Numbered from the stretch's first letter, positions 10,446-20,945 are shown. The stretch is DNA of 64,000 nt from Shinisaurus crocodilurus (GCA_021292165.1 CM037879.1:117191359-117255358), one strand, 5' to 3'. Notes: a model not told the origin generated them from the letters alone. Translations and numbers: made by a program.

Positions 10446-12430
10446 CATAGGCAAAAATCACCACAGACAAATCACAGTAAAACAACGGTGAGGGTCAATT
10501 GAGGCTGAGGGCAAAGAAGATAAAAGAAAATGGTCCACAGAACAGCTGGGCAACTGCATAAATCTTTTCACAATCTGTTTCGGAAAACAAGAATCAGTCT
10601 CGCAAAATCTTGTCTGAGTCTCTCAAAATCTTGACACAAAGCAAGCAAGTTGTTTCAGCTCAGTCCTATCATAAAGAGATATAGGCTGCTGAAGAAAGTT
10701 CCCAAGGTTGCACAGAATCTGGGAAGAAATTTATTTTTTCCTCAGAACACATTAAAACAAAATGCCATATATATTTTTTATTTGCAGCAAGACAATGCCA
10801 AACAAATATCCTCGGTGATGTTATTGGCTCCTATTCCACCTTTAGACTTACTTTGCTAGCACGATTCCCAAGAGAAAGATAGAACTCTGATGTCTGCATT
10901 TACATTTAGTACCTGATGCCTTTGGAATAGTAAGATATGAAACATTTTTGAGCTGAATGAGATCACTGCTAGACTTTACTGCTGTGCTATCTCAGAGTTT
11001 GTAGTAGTTGAAATGGCTAGTAATAAATGTTGATACTTTGGGCGGGCGGGTGGGGGAACCACATTGGGCTAGGGCTGGGATATTGGAAATAGAATTAAAA
11101 TAAGTGATTGAATTAATAGATATGATCCACTCCTGTCATTGTCATATGAATCAGCTGTGAAAACAGATGGCTAAAAAAAAAAACCTGGCAAAAAATCTTT
11201 ACTTTTCTGGATGAAACCTAAATATCGCAAGTCAATCTTAAAAATGAGGGGAAGAAAACATATGAATATTCTAATCTGAGATCACAACCTGTTACTCTAC
11301 TTCCCTTTTGTTGGAGGCTTTGTACATAATTTTATTAATTTAAGTCATATTAATGAATGAACCTGCTAAGCTGAAAAATTATGAAATCTTACTTTATACA
11401 TTCTTCCCACATGTGGGACGGTAGGACAGCTTGTATCTGTCTGATCTCTTGGGTATTGATGGTTGAGACGAACAAAAAAAAGGGATTGCTATTTATGCCA
11501 GATTGCAATATGTATCTGCTGGGTTGGTTACCTCTTGGCAGGTTGTAGTACATGCATGGTCTGTGTTTTGTCTCATGCTGCAGATCAGAAATGCCATCAG
11601 CTGCTATGTTCTCTGTGGGATCTGCCTGTATAGATTTACTTATATACACCAATTCTGCCAGATTTCTTGATATTTACTTCTCTTTTCACAAGCATGTCAA
11701 TATTAATAACTTTTAATTAGGCCCAACCCAAAGGCCTCCAGGGGCTAACAATATTGTTACGCGCTACCCATTTGCCTGAGCAGTTTCAGGGTGTGCCTAC
11801 CAAGACTTCGGTTCCTTTGGAAAAGAGACAGCTGCAGACATACCATGGCTTTGTAATATTTGCTTTATTTAAAGCTTTATATACACATTTATATTCAAGC
11901 AGAGCATCAATGGAAGCAAACAGGAACTCCTGCAAGACAGATCCCCAAGACCAACCTGGGCAGTCCCGCAAAGCTGTGCTCCCAGTTCCAGCTAGAAACT
12001 CTCAGTTCCATCCAACTGCCTCTGTCTGGGCCAAACTAGACAAGATGTAAAAGGGTACAATTGCATTTCTACCTTTTTGAACATTTTTCAAAAATAGCAG
12101 CTGTGCGTGTGGGTTTGGAACCATGGTGTGCGGGGTGGAGTGGGGTTAATGCTACCCCTTGCACTATATTTCCAATGAAACTCACTCTTCCCTGAACTTG
12201 CTTTATTCCCCAGGAAGGAAAAAAACATATGGACCTGCATATGTTTTCCTCTAGGGGCAAATAGTAGCCAGGGCAGCAGTGTAGAGGATTCAGGGCTCAA
12301 AGGGTCGAAGCACTGTGACTTTTTTTTTTATTATCAGGGACCATGATGTCATCTGCCACCCACCGCCCCTGCTCAGATTTTTCCGGTCCCTCTGATTTTG
12401 GCTGCAATCCACACAGTAGCTTGAGGTAGG
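10446..12430. other. Unassigned noncoding DNA
   Basis: No exon, RNA gene or bounded repeat could be supported. Open frames of 60-98 codons at 11389-12300 overlap in both strands and have no domains. The stretch 11600-11730 is AT-rich and free of obvious repeats. Confidence 0.45.
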
Positions 12431-12439
12431 GGAGGGATT

Positions 12440-13700
12440 GATTTCCCCAGCAATAATATAATGGGAGGGTTTGCACAATCCCCCTCGGGAATTTTAGCCA
12501 CGCACTGTGGCTAAAATCCCCCTGTGCCCAGAAGACAATCGGGCACAGCGGGGAGTAGGGTGCCTTCTCCTCCCCCAAGAGTGACACCGCAGGAACACTG
12601 AGTGGAGCAGAGTGGGGATGACAGCTGCTGAAAAGTGCCCAAGCAGCACTTCAGGGCTGCTGATAGAGGCTCTCCTTGCTGGGCAAGGCTGCCGCTCAGC
12701 TGAGTGTTGGCAGCACCTAGTAAGGGGAAGGGATGAGCCACCTGGAGCTGGGCTTACTCAAGAGGAAGCCCAGTGCCAGGTGGCTTGTCCCCCCACACTT
12801 GTTGCTGGGCACCGCTGCCACTCAGCTGAGCGGCGGCAGTGCCCAGCAAGGGGAGGGGGAACATGGCACAATCACCTGGGTCTACTCAGGAGTAGAACCA
12901 AGAGAACATCCCTCTTTCTGCCCGCTGGGTGGTGCGATCAGCTCGCGATTGAGCTGGCCGGTGAGGGGGGGGGTCACTTTCCTTAGGCCTCCTCCATGGA
13001 GACCAAGAGGGAACCGCCCCCCTGCTTCCACTGGCGAGCTCCTCGCCAGTGGGAGGGGGGGTGATTCTGCTTGTCAATGCCGCGTGCAGCACTGACAAGC
13101 AGGGGAAACAGGATGGGGGATGCCGAGCTGCTGGGCTTTGCTTCCTCGAGGGGAAGTGAAGCCCAGCAGCTGGATCTCGCCCACTTCCAAAGCTGCAGCC
13201 CTTTCCGCTGCAGCGTCAGTGGTGGGCGGGAAGGATCCACTCAGCTTCGCTTCCTCTCGAGGAAGCAAAGACAAGTGGGTCTTTCCCCCCGCTGTGCGCT
13301 GCCTCCCCAAGCCCTGAATGGGGGTTGAGCGGGCGGCACACGGTAGACCCCGGCAGCTTCCCCCCCCCCCACGCTCCAGCTGAAGCTCTTTTGGCATCGG
13401 CAGGAGCGCAGGAGGGGAGGGAAAGCCGATGACAGCCACGCCAAGTGCCGCTTGGGCACTTTGGTGGCTGTCATCAGCCAGAGCCCCTTGGCCAGAGTGG
13501 CCACCCTTTTTTACCCCTCTTGCCAAGGGGCTCTATAGCTTTTCGGCTTGGCCATGGCTTAGCATTTTGTCTGGGTTCAGACGACACGCTAAGCCACCTA
13601 GGGTGTACTAAATCTTTGAAGAAGCCATGGCTACTTGGGTGGCTTATAAACCACCCTACAGGAAGTGCGCTGGGTTCACACGGCACGGTGGCTTTGAAGC
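12440..13700. mobile_element. GC-rich hairpin-chain element, copy B
   Basis: This is a homologue of the block at 7840-9055. It consists almost wholly of successive hairpins: 12491-12501/12507-12517 (11 bp, perfect), 12522-12529/12541-12548, 12674-12726, 12736-12755/12766-12785 (18 of 20), a 48-nt palindrome at 12802-12849 (21 of 24), 13028-13038/13042-13052 (perfect), 13067-13076/13093-13102 (perfect), 13127-13145/13152-13170 (17 of 19), 13428-13439/13464-13475 (perfect) and 13480-13492/13522-13534 (perfect). The mismatches I noted are mostly transitions, fitting CpG decay after the arms were identical. The right end carries 'ctgggttcagacgacacg', a motif shared with the palindromes at 37805-38115. 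Overlapping frames of 60-150 codons are not credible genes. The mechanism of origin is unknown. Confidence 0.6.
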
Positions 13701-13715
13701 CAATGTTGTGAGCCT

Positions 13716-13840
13716 ACTTTGTTGTAATGCTGCAGAGTATGCTGGGGTGGTTTGGTTCTGAATGGGCAATTCAGACTCATTAGCTTTACAAAAGACCTGA
13801 TCCTGGTGGAGATAAAAGCTTCTAGAACTGGTTTGTTCAC
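13716..13840 (-). mobile_element. Fragment of the CAGTGGTGTAG hAT family
   Basis: On the minus strand this reads 'aaccagttctagaag' and 'tttatctccaccagg', then a stretch that leads to 'gcattacaacaaag'. The same order is seen in the fuller copies at 37250-37789 and 41674-42182. Both ends are missing here. Confidence 0.55.
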
Positions 13841-14075
13841 TTTGAGATAAAACATTTCTCCCTTGTGCTGGGAAAATAACCTCTTGGAAAATCTTGAGCT
13901 GGTGGTCTTAAGATGTTTGGGGGTATGTTGTTTCCCTCTCTTTTCCTTTCTCATGCAATCTCAGGTCTCTCCAGCCAAAGTCCAACATGCTAACTACTAC
14001 ACTGACCTTTGCCAGCTCACTATTATTTGATTGTTCTACTAAACTGGGTATTATGCTGTGTACTTCTGCTTTTAC

Positions 14076-14164
14076 GGTGTGTGTGTGTGTGTGCGTGCGT
14101 GCACGCATGCAAGTATGTATGTATAACACACACACACACACACACACACACGTAGATATACACA

Positions 14165-14198
<34 letters not shown>

Positions 14199-14260
14199 AC
14201 ACACACACACACACCAACACACACACACACACCAACACACACACACACCAACACAGCTGC
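14076..14260. repeat. Compound microsatellite (TG)n, (AC)n, (TC)n, (AC)n
   Basis: A (TG)n run at about 14078-14092 is followed by TG/CA-rich sequence, (AC)n at about 14127-14151, (TC)n at 14166-14196, and (AC)n runs broken by 'caac' at 14198-14253. The 60-152-codon frames across it encode only dipeptide repeats. Confidence 0.9.
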
Positions 14261-15640
14261 CTACATTTTTGGACTCTCCTTGGGGGTGTGGCTATGCAGA
14301 CTGTCATGAGAAATGCTTCCACTTCAAAATTTACCACTACACTACTGAGATGGGCTGCTGGTGGAGGGGGGATCTTTTGCCAGGAAGTCAGTGTATGGGC
14401 AAAGGGTTAAACACCCCCCCCCCCCCCGTTAAACACCTTGGATAGCATCCAATACTGCCACTGCACTCTCACAGGCATGACCCTCCACTTCTACAACAAA
14501 AGCTAGCAGTTCAAAAAGCAACCCCAGAGACAAGCCAGATTTGGACAGGTCAGCAGAGCTTTCTTCTGCAAGCTCCACTGACCTGCCCTGTTTCGGAAAC
14601 AAGTGCTTCTGCTTGTTTCCAGCAGCACCTGGAACTGCTAATTTCCCATTGTGCTAGTGGAGGGTATTGCTAGCATGGGGTGGGGTGGGGGGAGGATTGG
14701 ATACAGCCCCTAATCTGGATCAGAAGTCCTCACTCCTGCATTTTTAAAAACAAGTTCAAAAAGGTGGAAATGCAAGCATGTCTCTCTTTTTTTGTCACAT
14801 TTACTTTGGCCCCCTCTTCCTACCTGTAAAGTGCTGTACAGGTGGTTCTTGACAGCACAAAGACTGCATAGGATTTATGAAACAACTATCCATGGATAAT
14901 GGAAATGTAATAGGGTCAGTGCAGACTTTCTACATACTAGTAGTGATGTCCCAATATCAAGAGATATTGGAAATGCTTATACATGCAATATATGTTATGG
15001 GACGTTATCGGCTTAGGAGAGACCCACTGCCACTGGTGATTTTGTTAGGCTATTTTGAAGATGTAAAATTAAGAGATTGGTAGTTTTTCCTTATGAACAA
15101 ACGAATGGCAGTTAATATCATTTGGGCTGAGCTGAAGACATATGTTAGATTGGAAAGAATGGACATTTGAAGGTTGGTCTGCTACAGAGAAATGAAAAAA
15201 CTTACATTAATTAAGGCTGAAGTCCTATATTCATGTATCTGGGAATAGGCCTCATTGAATTTAATAGAAGTTTCTTCCATGTAGACATATATGTGTTTAT
15301 ACTATAAATGGATAGATAAAGTTTGGATTATAATAATTAGATATGACAATTATGTACCACGCCACGTTCCAGAACACTCCCCCCCTCAATTCTGTAAAAT
15401 TTGCATGAACTTGATGCATGTTTGAATCACCTATTAAGATGTACTGGATCATATACTCCACTTTAAACAGTAAATAAGAAAGATTTGCTAGACGAACAGT
15501 GAAAATATGTGAAGATTTATGGGAAAAACAAACGTTTTTCAGTGGCAGCAATCCAGTTGACTCAGTTTGAGTATATCTAGCTGTCCCTCCCCCCCCATTG
15601 TCAGCTAAGGGAAGGGAATGAGTCGTCTTCTATGTTCATC
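14261..15640. other. Unassigned DNA with one palindromic MITE remnant
   Basis: There is a C run at about 14414-14427. A remnant of the palindromic MITE family lies at about 15205-15300 ('gaagtcctatattcatg' and 'ccatgtagacatatatg'). Otherwise nothing is recognised. Confidence 0.45.
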
Positions 15641-15649
15641 AGCCCTTTC

Positions 15650-16285
15650 TAGGGTGGCCATGTGCATTGCCAAAATAGAGGAAATGCATCATCACAAAAG
15701 AGGCCACCAATTTGCATAATGTGCATATGCAAATTTATATGTATAGGTGAAAATTTAGAAATAATAACAGTAATTTAAATAGAAATACAATACATGATGA
15801 TCCAGTGTGGCGTAGTGGTTAGAGTGTTGGACTGGGATTCGGGAGATCCGGGTTCTAGTCCCCACTCAACCATGAAACTCACTGGGTGACTTTGGGCCAG
15901 TCACTGACTCTCAGCCTAACCTACCTCACAGGGTTGTTGTGAGGATAAAATGGAGAGGAGGGGGAGGATTATGTAAGTCGTCTTGGGTTCCTTGCAGGAA
16001 AAAAGGTGGGGGTATAAATATAATAAATAAAATAAATCTCACCATAGGGGGAAGACTGTGATCAGGTAACCTGTGTGCGTGCTCAATCTGCTGTCCAGGC
16101 TCTAACTCCTGATGGGCAACTTCAAAACCCCTGCTTTCCCCTCCTTATGGTTTTTTTTTTACTTTAAAACAGACTGGACAGAACATCTCTTCGAATAGAG
16201 GACACCTTCAAATAGAGGACTGTCCTCTGACAGTTCTCCAAAATAGAGGACTGCCCTCTGTAAATTAGGACACCCGGCCACCCTA
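15650..16285. mobile_element. hAT element with TIR TAGGGTGGCC and near-perfect 8-bp TSD
   Basis: The ends 'tagggtggccatgtg' and 'cacccggccacccta' are inverted repeats. They are flanked by GCCCTTTC (15642-15649) and GACCTTTC (16286-16293), an 8-bp target duplication with 7 of 8 matches, as hAT transposases make. The interior is AT-rich with 'atatgcaaatttatatg'. Relatives lie at 20946-21291 and 60760-61131. A MIR-like SINE has inserted at about 15797-16037. There is no transposase. Confidence 0.8.
15797..16037 (+). mobile_element. tRNA-derived CORE-SINE (MIR-like)
   Basis: The 5' part 'tggcgtagtggttagagtg' and 'ccgggttctagtccccac' are the box A and box B regions of a tRNA-type polymerase III promoter. 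The body has 'ggccagtcactgactctcag' and 'cacagggttgttgtgaggat', which match the MIR/CORE-SINE core. The 3' end has 'ggtgggggtataaatataat' and an AAT-rich tail. It lies within the hAT element 15650-16285, so it is the younger insertion: the related copy at about 21107 continues without it. It is noncoding and relied on a LINE (probably L2) for mobility. Confidence 0.85.
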
Positions 16286-16299
16286 GACCTTTCCCTTAT

Positions 16300-17455
16300 G
16301 TGACCAGCAACAGGATTTTGTGTGCATTTGGAGGTGGCCTATCATAGCTGCATCCCAAAGCTATGCTTCCATAACCATTTCTACTGGTATGGATTTTATG
16401 ATCCGATTGTTTCCAGGCTGCTGTATCTCAGTTCATTTTCTTCAGTGTTCAGAGGAGGTAGAAACCAAATCTGCGTGCCTATCGGAGATGCATAGAGGAT
16501 ATTATCTGAACTTCCAGTGAATCACAGCTGACAGTGTTGCTATTTCTAGGCCAAAGCAGCGCTCTTTGAACAAAATGCAATCGCTGTGTCTTTTCAACCT
16601 GCGCTTCAGCAGAGTGAAACAGCAGGATTCCCGTACTGTATAATAACTGTCAGAAACAATTTCTGCTCTGTAAGTGAGGTGAAGCAAAATGTCAAAATAT
16701 TTGAATACATTTCATTGAGGATATCTTCTTTTAAATTAGCAAAGGCTGGAGGAAAAAGAATCCTATTCTCTCACATAATAAATATGCATGGAGCACTGAG
16801 GGCAAAGTGAATTCTAATAAAGCAGAGTCCTAGCTTGTTAATGGCGTTAGAGAAACCACAACAATAAAACACAATAATTATGAGTTAAAGAAATGCCAGC
16901 CTTGGCCTTTTACCAGGATTCCTGAACGCATTTTCTTCACGGGAAATTTAGTAGTCGAAAGTCACAGTGTTAATTACCATATTTTATAAAATCCCTTGTA
17001 TAGAAAGGAGCAATCAGAGGAGGCAGCCCGCAAGGATTCCAACCTGGATGTGTATATCTCATTATTAGTACAACTGTACTCTTTGGAACTCATTAGCCTT
17101 GCTACCTTAGCCTTGTTCATTCCAACGCGTCCATGAAACACCAGGAAAATAATGGCAAGGAGACCTCTCTAGGAACAATAGTCCCACTTAAGGCTTGTCA
17201 TCTCGTCGGAAATCAAAGCACATCCCAAGCTATCTAATGGAGTGAATCAGGTTCACAGAAATAATGATTTTCTTATTTTCAGGGATTCATTCATAGCACC
17301 TGAAGATTTCCTTATCATGTGCTTCTGTCACAGATTTAAATTCACCCATATGAGAGTTAATTAAGAATATACACTAAGCCAATAGTGTGCTAGGCTTATT
17401 ACTGAATGGAATAGTGAATATGAAAACATTTCAGATGAAGTGGGGATACTGATAG
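16300..17455. other. Non-repetitive noncoding DNA, candidate regulatory sequence
   Basis: The segment shows no resemblance to any repeat family in the window, has balanced AT content, and contains homeodomain-like TAAT cores and 'gttaattaccat'-type sites. It could be conserved noncoding sequence, but no comparison could be made. No exon with plausible splice sites and domain was recognised; the 60-74-codon frames overlap on both strands. Confidence 0.3.
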
Positions 17456-17463
17456 TGGCTACC

Positions 17464-17560
17464 ATTTTATTTATTTATTATTTGAAATATTTGTGTCCCA
17501 TTTATTTACAGCTTGAGGTGGTTTACAATAACATTAATCAAAATAGGAAATGTTTCAAAT
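17464..17560 (-). mobile_element. L2-type 3' tail fragment
   Basis: 'attttatttatttattat' followed by 'gcttgaggtggtttacaata' is the reverse complement of an L2-like 3' untranslated end (a conserved 'tgtaaac-cc' motif and an AAAT tail). It has no coding sequence. Confidence 0.5.
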
Positions 17561-17679
17561 GCTTGTATTGAAAGATTTTCCTTTTGTTCAAGGTATTAAT
17601 GGGTGATATGATTTAAAAGTCATATCTGTAATATAAAGACCAGGGTTGAAAGGCTATTTCTGTGGAAAGAGTTATCATT

Positions 17680-17899
17680 TATTTATTTAATTTATATCCT
17701 TTCTTTATATCCTTTATATCCTTTAATTTTTAGTATTTCCAATAAAAATAGCACTCAAGGCAGCTAACAAAATACAGATAAAATAACCAAGTTATAATTA
17801 AAACATTCAAAGTCACTGAATAAAAACATATCTAAATAAAAACACATCAATAAGAAGGAAACTTTAAACCCTGCTTCAGCAGCAAATCAGCTTAGACAC
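17680..17899 (-). mobile_element. L2-type 3' untranslated segment
   Basis: An A/T-rich stretch begins with (TTTA)n and continues into 'actcaaggcagctaacaaaa', reading as an L2-family 3' end on the minus strand. The body of the same element appears to resume at about 18520, beyond a 610-bp insertion. Confidence 0.5.
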
Positions 17900-18508
17900 C
17901 TGTGAAGGATTAAGGCCTACACAGGCTTGAGTTAGTTTGAAGCCTGTAGGCCCAAACCTCTCCTGACGGGAGGGGGGGCATTTGTGAGTTTCATTTTCCC
18001 CTCTTGGAGTTAAAGTTTCCTTTTCATGAGAGAAGTCTCCTTTTCTCCGTAATAGAGTTAAGCTTCATTTCCCCAGTTTGAGGTCACAGGATTGTAACCT
18101 TCTAGTTCTGTGAGAGTGTATATAAACGAGTGGATCTGGAGCTGCAGTGTGTGGCAGATAGAGAGAGCGAAATTGGAGAGAGGAGGGGTTCTTCAGGCAC
18201 CAAGAAACAGACAGAGAAGAGAGTCTGAATATCACTAAAGGACTGCAGAACAGCCAGGGAAAGGCTGGGGAAAGGAATCTCTACTAAGCCCACAGGTGAC
18301 AGTGTAACTAGGTTAGAGAACCTTGCGTTATTTTCCCTTTTATTTCCATTATACATGCTTTTTGTAATCTTACAGCTCTATTTGTGTAATTACCCTAAGT
18401 TAATGTGAATCTACTTTACCAATATTTACTAAAGTAAACAGTTATTGTTACAATTCAGTTGTTGGAGTGTCTTTTGCACCACGCCTAAGGCCTAATCCCA
18501 CGTTAATG
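17900..18508 (+). mobile_element. Candidate solo LTR of a retroelement
   Basis: The segment separates two parts of an L2 remnant. It begins 'tgtgaaggattaaggcc' and ends 'aaggcctaatccca', so its termini form a short imperfect inverted repeat with TG at the start, as in LTRs. It has a TATA-like 'gtgtatataaacg' at 18117-18129, and its last 100 bp are T-rich with 'ctaaagtaaacagttattg', resembling a poly(A)-signal and R/U5 region. No internal retroviral genes are nearby. I did not find a clear 4-6-bp target duplication, and the final CA is uncertain, so the call is tentative. Confidence 0.4.
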
Positions 18509-18519
18509 GGAAGAGGAGG

Positions 18520-19060
18520 TAAAAAGGCAGAGAATTGGCATCCTGATACAGGAGGGGCTCTTAAAGAGGCAGATATCTTTAAGGAGCTGATCAAGGTGTC
18601 CTGGTACAGGTGGAACCTTGAGAACACCAAAAGCCTGTCTGAATAAAAATGTATCTGCCTGGTAACAGAAGGACAACAGACATGGAGCCAGTCCCTTGGC
18701 AGGGTGTTTCAAAGCCTGGGAGCAACCACCAAGAAGGCCCTCTCTTGTGTTCCCACCAAATGTACCTCTCATAGTGGTGGGACAGTGAGAAGGGCCTCTC
18801 TCAAGGATCTTAAAACCCAGGCAGGCTCCATAGCATTCTGGATAAAGTGAAGGTTTCCAGAACGCTTTTCAAAGGCAGCTCCACGTGGAGTGTGTTGCAC
18901 TAGTCCAAATGGGATGTAGTCAAGGTATGTGTTACAGTGGTCAGATCTGACATCAGGAATGGTTACAATTGGTGCACTAGCCTTAGCTATGCAAATATAT
19001 TCCTGGCTATCGCCAAACTGGGCATCCAGTTTCAGGGCTGAATCCAGGATTACACCCAGA
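18520..19060 (-). pseudogene. L2-clade LINE reverse-transcriptase C-terminal remnant
   Basis: On the minus strand, the frame 19089-18769 reads through 'VLGVILDSALKLDAQ', then a region aligning with the L2 stretch after the reverse-transcriptase domain ('LGVILDSQLSMEAQ' in the copy at 24315-25523). The plus strand has 'gtgttgcactagtccaaat', which matches the 'DYCNALY' codons of better copies in reverse. The catalytic motifs lie outside this fragment. Further 3', the frame is broken, and 18640-18760 matches the 'RRAFSVVAP' region in reverse. It is an old, 5'-truncated L2 subfamily distinct from the 24-kb copy. Confidence 0.7.
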
Positions 19061-19064
19061 ACCT

Positions 19065-19875
19065 GGGGCCGGATGTGACGGAGGCACATGTGACTGGGGC
19101 CGGATGTGACGGAGCGCTTGCTAGGCAGGGAGCGCTCTGGCAGTCGGGAGCATGCTGGTAGGGAACGCGCTGGGCATCAGCTGGTAAAGGAGATGCGGCA
19201 CAGCCCCTCGCTCTGCGGGCACCTTGCGCTGCCGTGCCGCTTCCCTGCCCGGGAGCCGGCATGGCAGCGCGCGAGGCACCAGCAGAGAGGCGAGCTGGCA
19301 CTTGCTAAGGCAGGGAGCACGCTGGCAGGGAGCGCGCTGGGCACCAGCTGGCAAAGGAGACGCGGCGCGGCCCCTTGCTTTGCGGGCGCCTCGTGCTGTC
19401 CGTGCCGCTTCCCTGCCCGGGAGCCGGCATGGCAGCACGCGAGGCGGCAGCAGAGAGGCGAGCCGCCGCTTGCTAAGGCAGGGAGCATGCTGGCAGGGAG
19501 CACGCTGGGCGCAAGCAGAGGCGAGCCGCCGCTGGCAAAGGAGACGTGGCGCGGCCCCTCGCTCTGCGGGCGCCTCGCGCTGCCGTGCCGCTTCCCTGCC
19601 CGAGAGCCGGCATGGCAGCGCGCGAGGCGCCAGTAAAGCGAGGCGCGGCGCGGCTGGGAGCCCCGTGGAGGCGAGGCACGGTGTGGCCACTCACTCGGCT
19701 AGCGGCGGCGCAGCAACACGAGGCGCCAGCTGAGCAAGAGCATAAATTTAAATTTGAAAGCGGCAGCGGCTCGTGTTGCGAGACTTGCTCGTCTTTCAAA
19801 TTTAAATTTATGCTAAAATTTTCCTCGTCTTACGAGTAGCTCGCAAACCGGGTTACTCGTAATCCGAGGTATTAC
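19065..19875. mobile_element. Mariner-like nonautonomous element with GC-rich core, left end missing
   Basis: The right terminus 'ctcgtaatccgaggtattac' followed by 'tgta' matches the right terminus of the mariner-type MITE at 52200-52466 ('caatccaaggtattactg'). The matching left terminus is absent; the left side starts at an L2 remnant with 'ggggccggatgtgacgga' repeated at about 19063 and 19097. Near the right end a 20-bp perfect inverted repeat (19741-19760/19793-19812) encloses a GC-rich loop. The GC-rich core is a tandem array (separate entry). Frames of 97-189 codons on both strands are alanine/arginine-rich products of that array, not genes. Confidence 0.6.
19105..19640. repeat. GC-rich tandem array, about 3 units of 167-184 bp
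   Basis: The phrase 'tgcgggc' followed by 'cttccctgcccgggagccgg' recurs at 19214, 19381 and 19565, and 'gctggcagggagc' recurs between them. The periods are therefore about 167 and 184 bp. Units are CpG-rich and well conserved relative to each other. It sits in the core of the mariner-like element 19065-19875. Confidence 0.8.
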
Positions 19876-19904
19876 TGTATGTGCTAAAAATTGAGAATGG
19901 GGAA

Positions 19905-20020
19905 TATATTTATGTATTTATTTATTTATTTATTTGTTGTATTTATGAATCACCCATCTGGCCGGCAAACCAGCCACTCTGGGCAATGTACAACATGATA
20001 AAATATAAAATACATTTAAA
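19905..20020 (-). mobile_element. L2-type 3' tail
   Basis: (TTTA)n at 19911-19935 is followed by 'ctctgggcaatgtacaac', the reverse complement of the 'tgtacat-gcccag' motif that precedes the tail of L2 copies at 45945-46016 and 25560-25620. It is a noncoding tail fragment. Confidence 0.55.
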
Positions 20021-20026
20021 ACAGCT

Positions 20027-20078
20027 ATATATATATATATATATATATAGGTGCTATATATATATATATATATATATC
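20027..20078. repeat. (TA)n microsatellite
   Basis: Two (AT)n runs, at about 20027-20049 and 20057-20077, are separated by 'ggtgcta'. Confidence 0.9.
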
Positions 20079-20184
20079 CTGGGGCAAAAGACTAAGTGCT
20101 TTCTCTAAATTGGAAGAGATCTGGGCTTGGATCCAATCTAAGCAAAATCCTCACAAACATTTGCAAACATTTGCAAAAATCAGA

Positions 20185-20254
20185 TTGCGGGAGAGGAAAG
20201 AGTAGTAGGATGAACAGTTACACAGTGCGAAAAAAGAGGACAAAAGGGGTATCT
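20185..20254. repeat. Local duplicate segment, copy 1
   Basis: About 70 bp from 'aaaatcagattgcgggagag' to 'gaggacaaaagggg' are nearly identical to 20946-21018, apart from a three-base insertion ('gta'). The copies are in direct orientation about 760 bp apart. Confidence 0.8.
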
Positions 20255-20328
20255 GTTGATGGCTCTTTGTCTAACTTGTTGCTTACCTGCCGGGCTGTGG
20301 TATGATGTATGACTGAATTTGAACATAG

Positions 20329-20487
20329 AGTTCATAGATCATAGAGTTGGAAGGAGCCTACAAGGCTATCGAGTCCAACCCCCTGCTCAATGCAGGAAAC
20401 TAGAGGAGGGGTCTCCCATCCAAGTAATAACCAGGCTTGACCCTGCTTAGCTTTCCACACTCAGACAAGCTGAGCCAGCGTAAGCCA
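20329..20487 (-). mobile_element. 5S rRNA-derived SINE with CR1-type tail (copy 2)
   Basis: It has the same structure as the copy at 5245-5410: on the minus strand a 5S box A to box C segment ('gctaagcagggtca', 'ttacttggatgggagacc') is followed by the CR1-type end 'gggttggactcgatag' and 'ccttccaactctatgat'. It lies between two copies of a local 70-bp duplication (20185 and 20946), but whether it inserted before or after that event is not clear. Confidence 0.75.
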
Positions 20488-20940
20488 CATCCCTAGCCCA
20501 CAACAGGAGCGTGAAGATATTTTGCTTTGTGAGATGTCTGTTGCTGATTTTTAATTGGTCAAAGCATGACAACAAGCAAGAACAAACTGTGAAAGGCCTG
20601 GTTAGGCTGAGTTCTCACTGAGCTGATAAGCCTACAGTATATCTGGCAGGACCACTTCAAACTGATTGAATGATCCTCCAAAGAAAAAACGTTTCCTGTA
20701 CACAGAAAATAAACATGTCAGGGAGAAAGAAGTCTAGGTTCAACTCTTCTCCCCAGCATCTTGTTTTCTATATACAGTAGAGGGAGGATGTTTTTGTTTT
20801 TTTGTAAAGGAGCATTCTGTCTTGTCAGCCCCCACCTGCAGTCTGAAGTGGAACAGTGAGACTAGACTATAGTTTTGGCTAGCCTTCCTTAAAGCAATGG
20901 CTCAGCTGGGAGCTTGCAATCCAATTAGCAGCTAAGTATT
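20488..20940. other. Unassigned noncoding DNA
   Basis: Nothing was recognised between the 5S-derived SINE and the second copy of the local duplication. Confidence 0.45.
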
Positions 20941-20945
20941 AGTTG

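Noticed and set aside
13074..13526. 150-codon minus-strand frame
   Set aside because: It lies within the hairpin-chain block and owes its length to GC content; a competing frame exists on the other strand.
13908..14445. Frames of 112 and 152 codons
   Set aside because: They run through a compound dinucleotide microsatellite and encode only His-Thr, Ser-Leu or Cys-Val repeats.
19106..19839. Open frames of 97-189 codons on both strands
   Set aside because: They are translations of a GC-rich tandem array in several frames; repeats of Ala/Arg with no domain.
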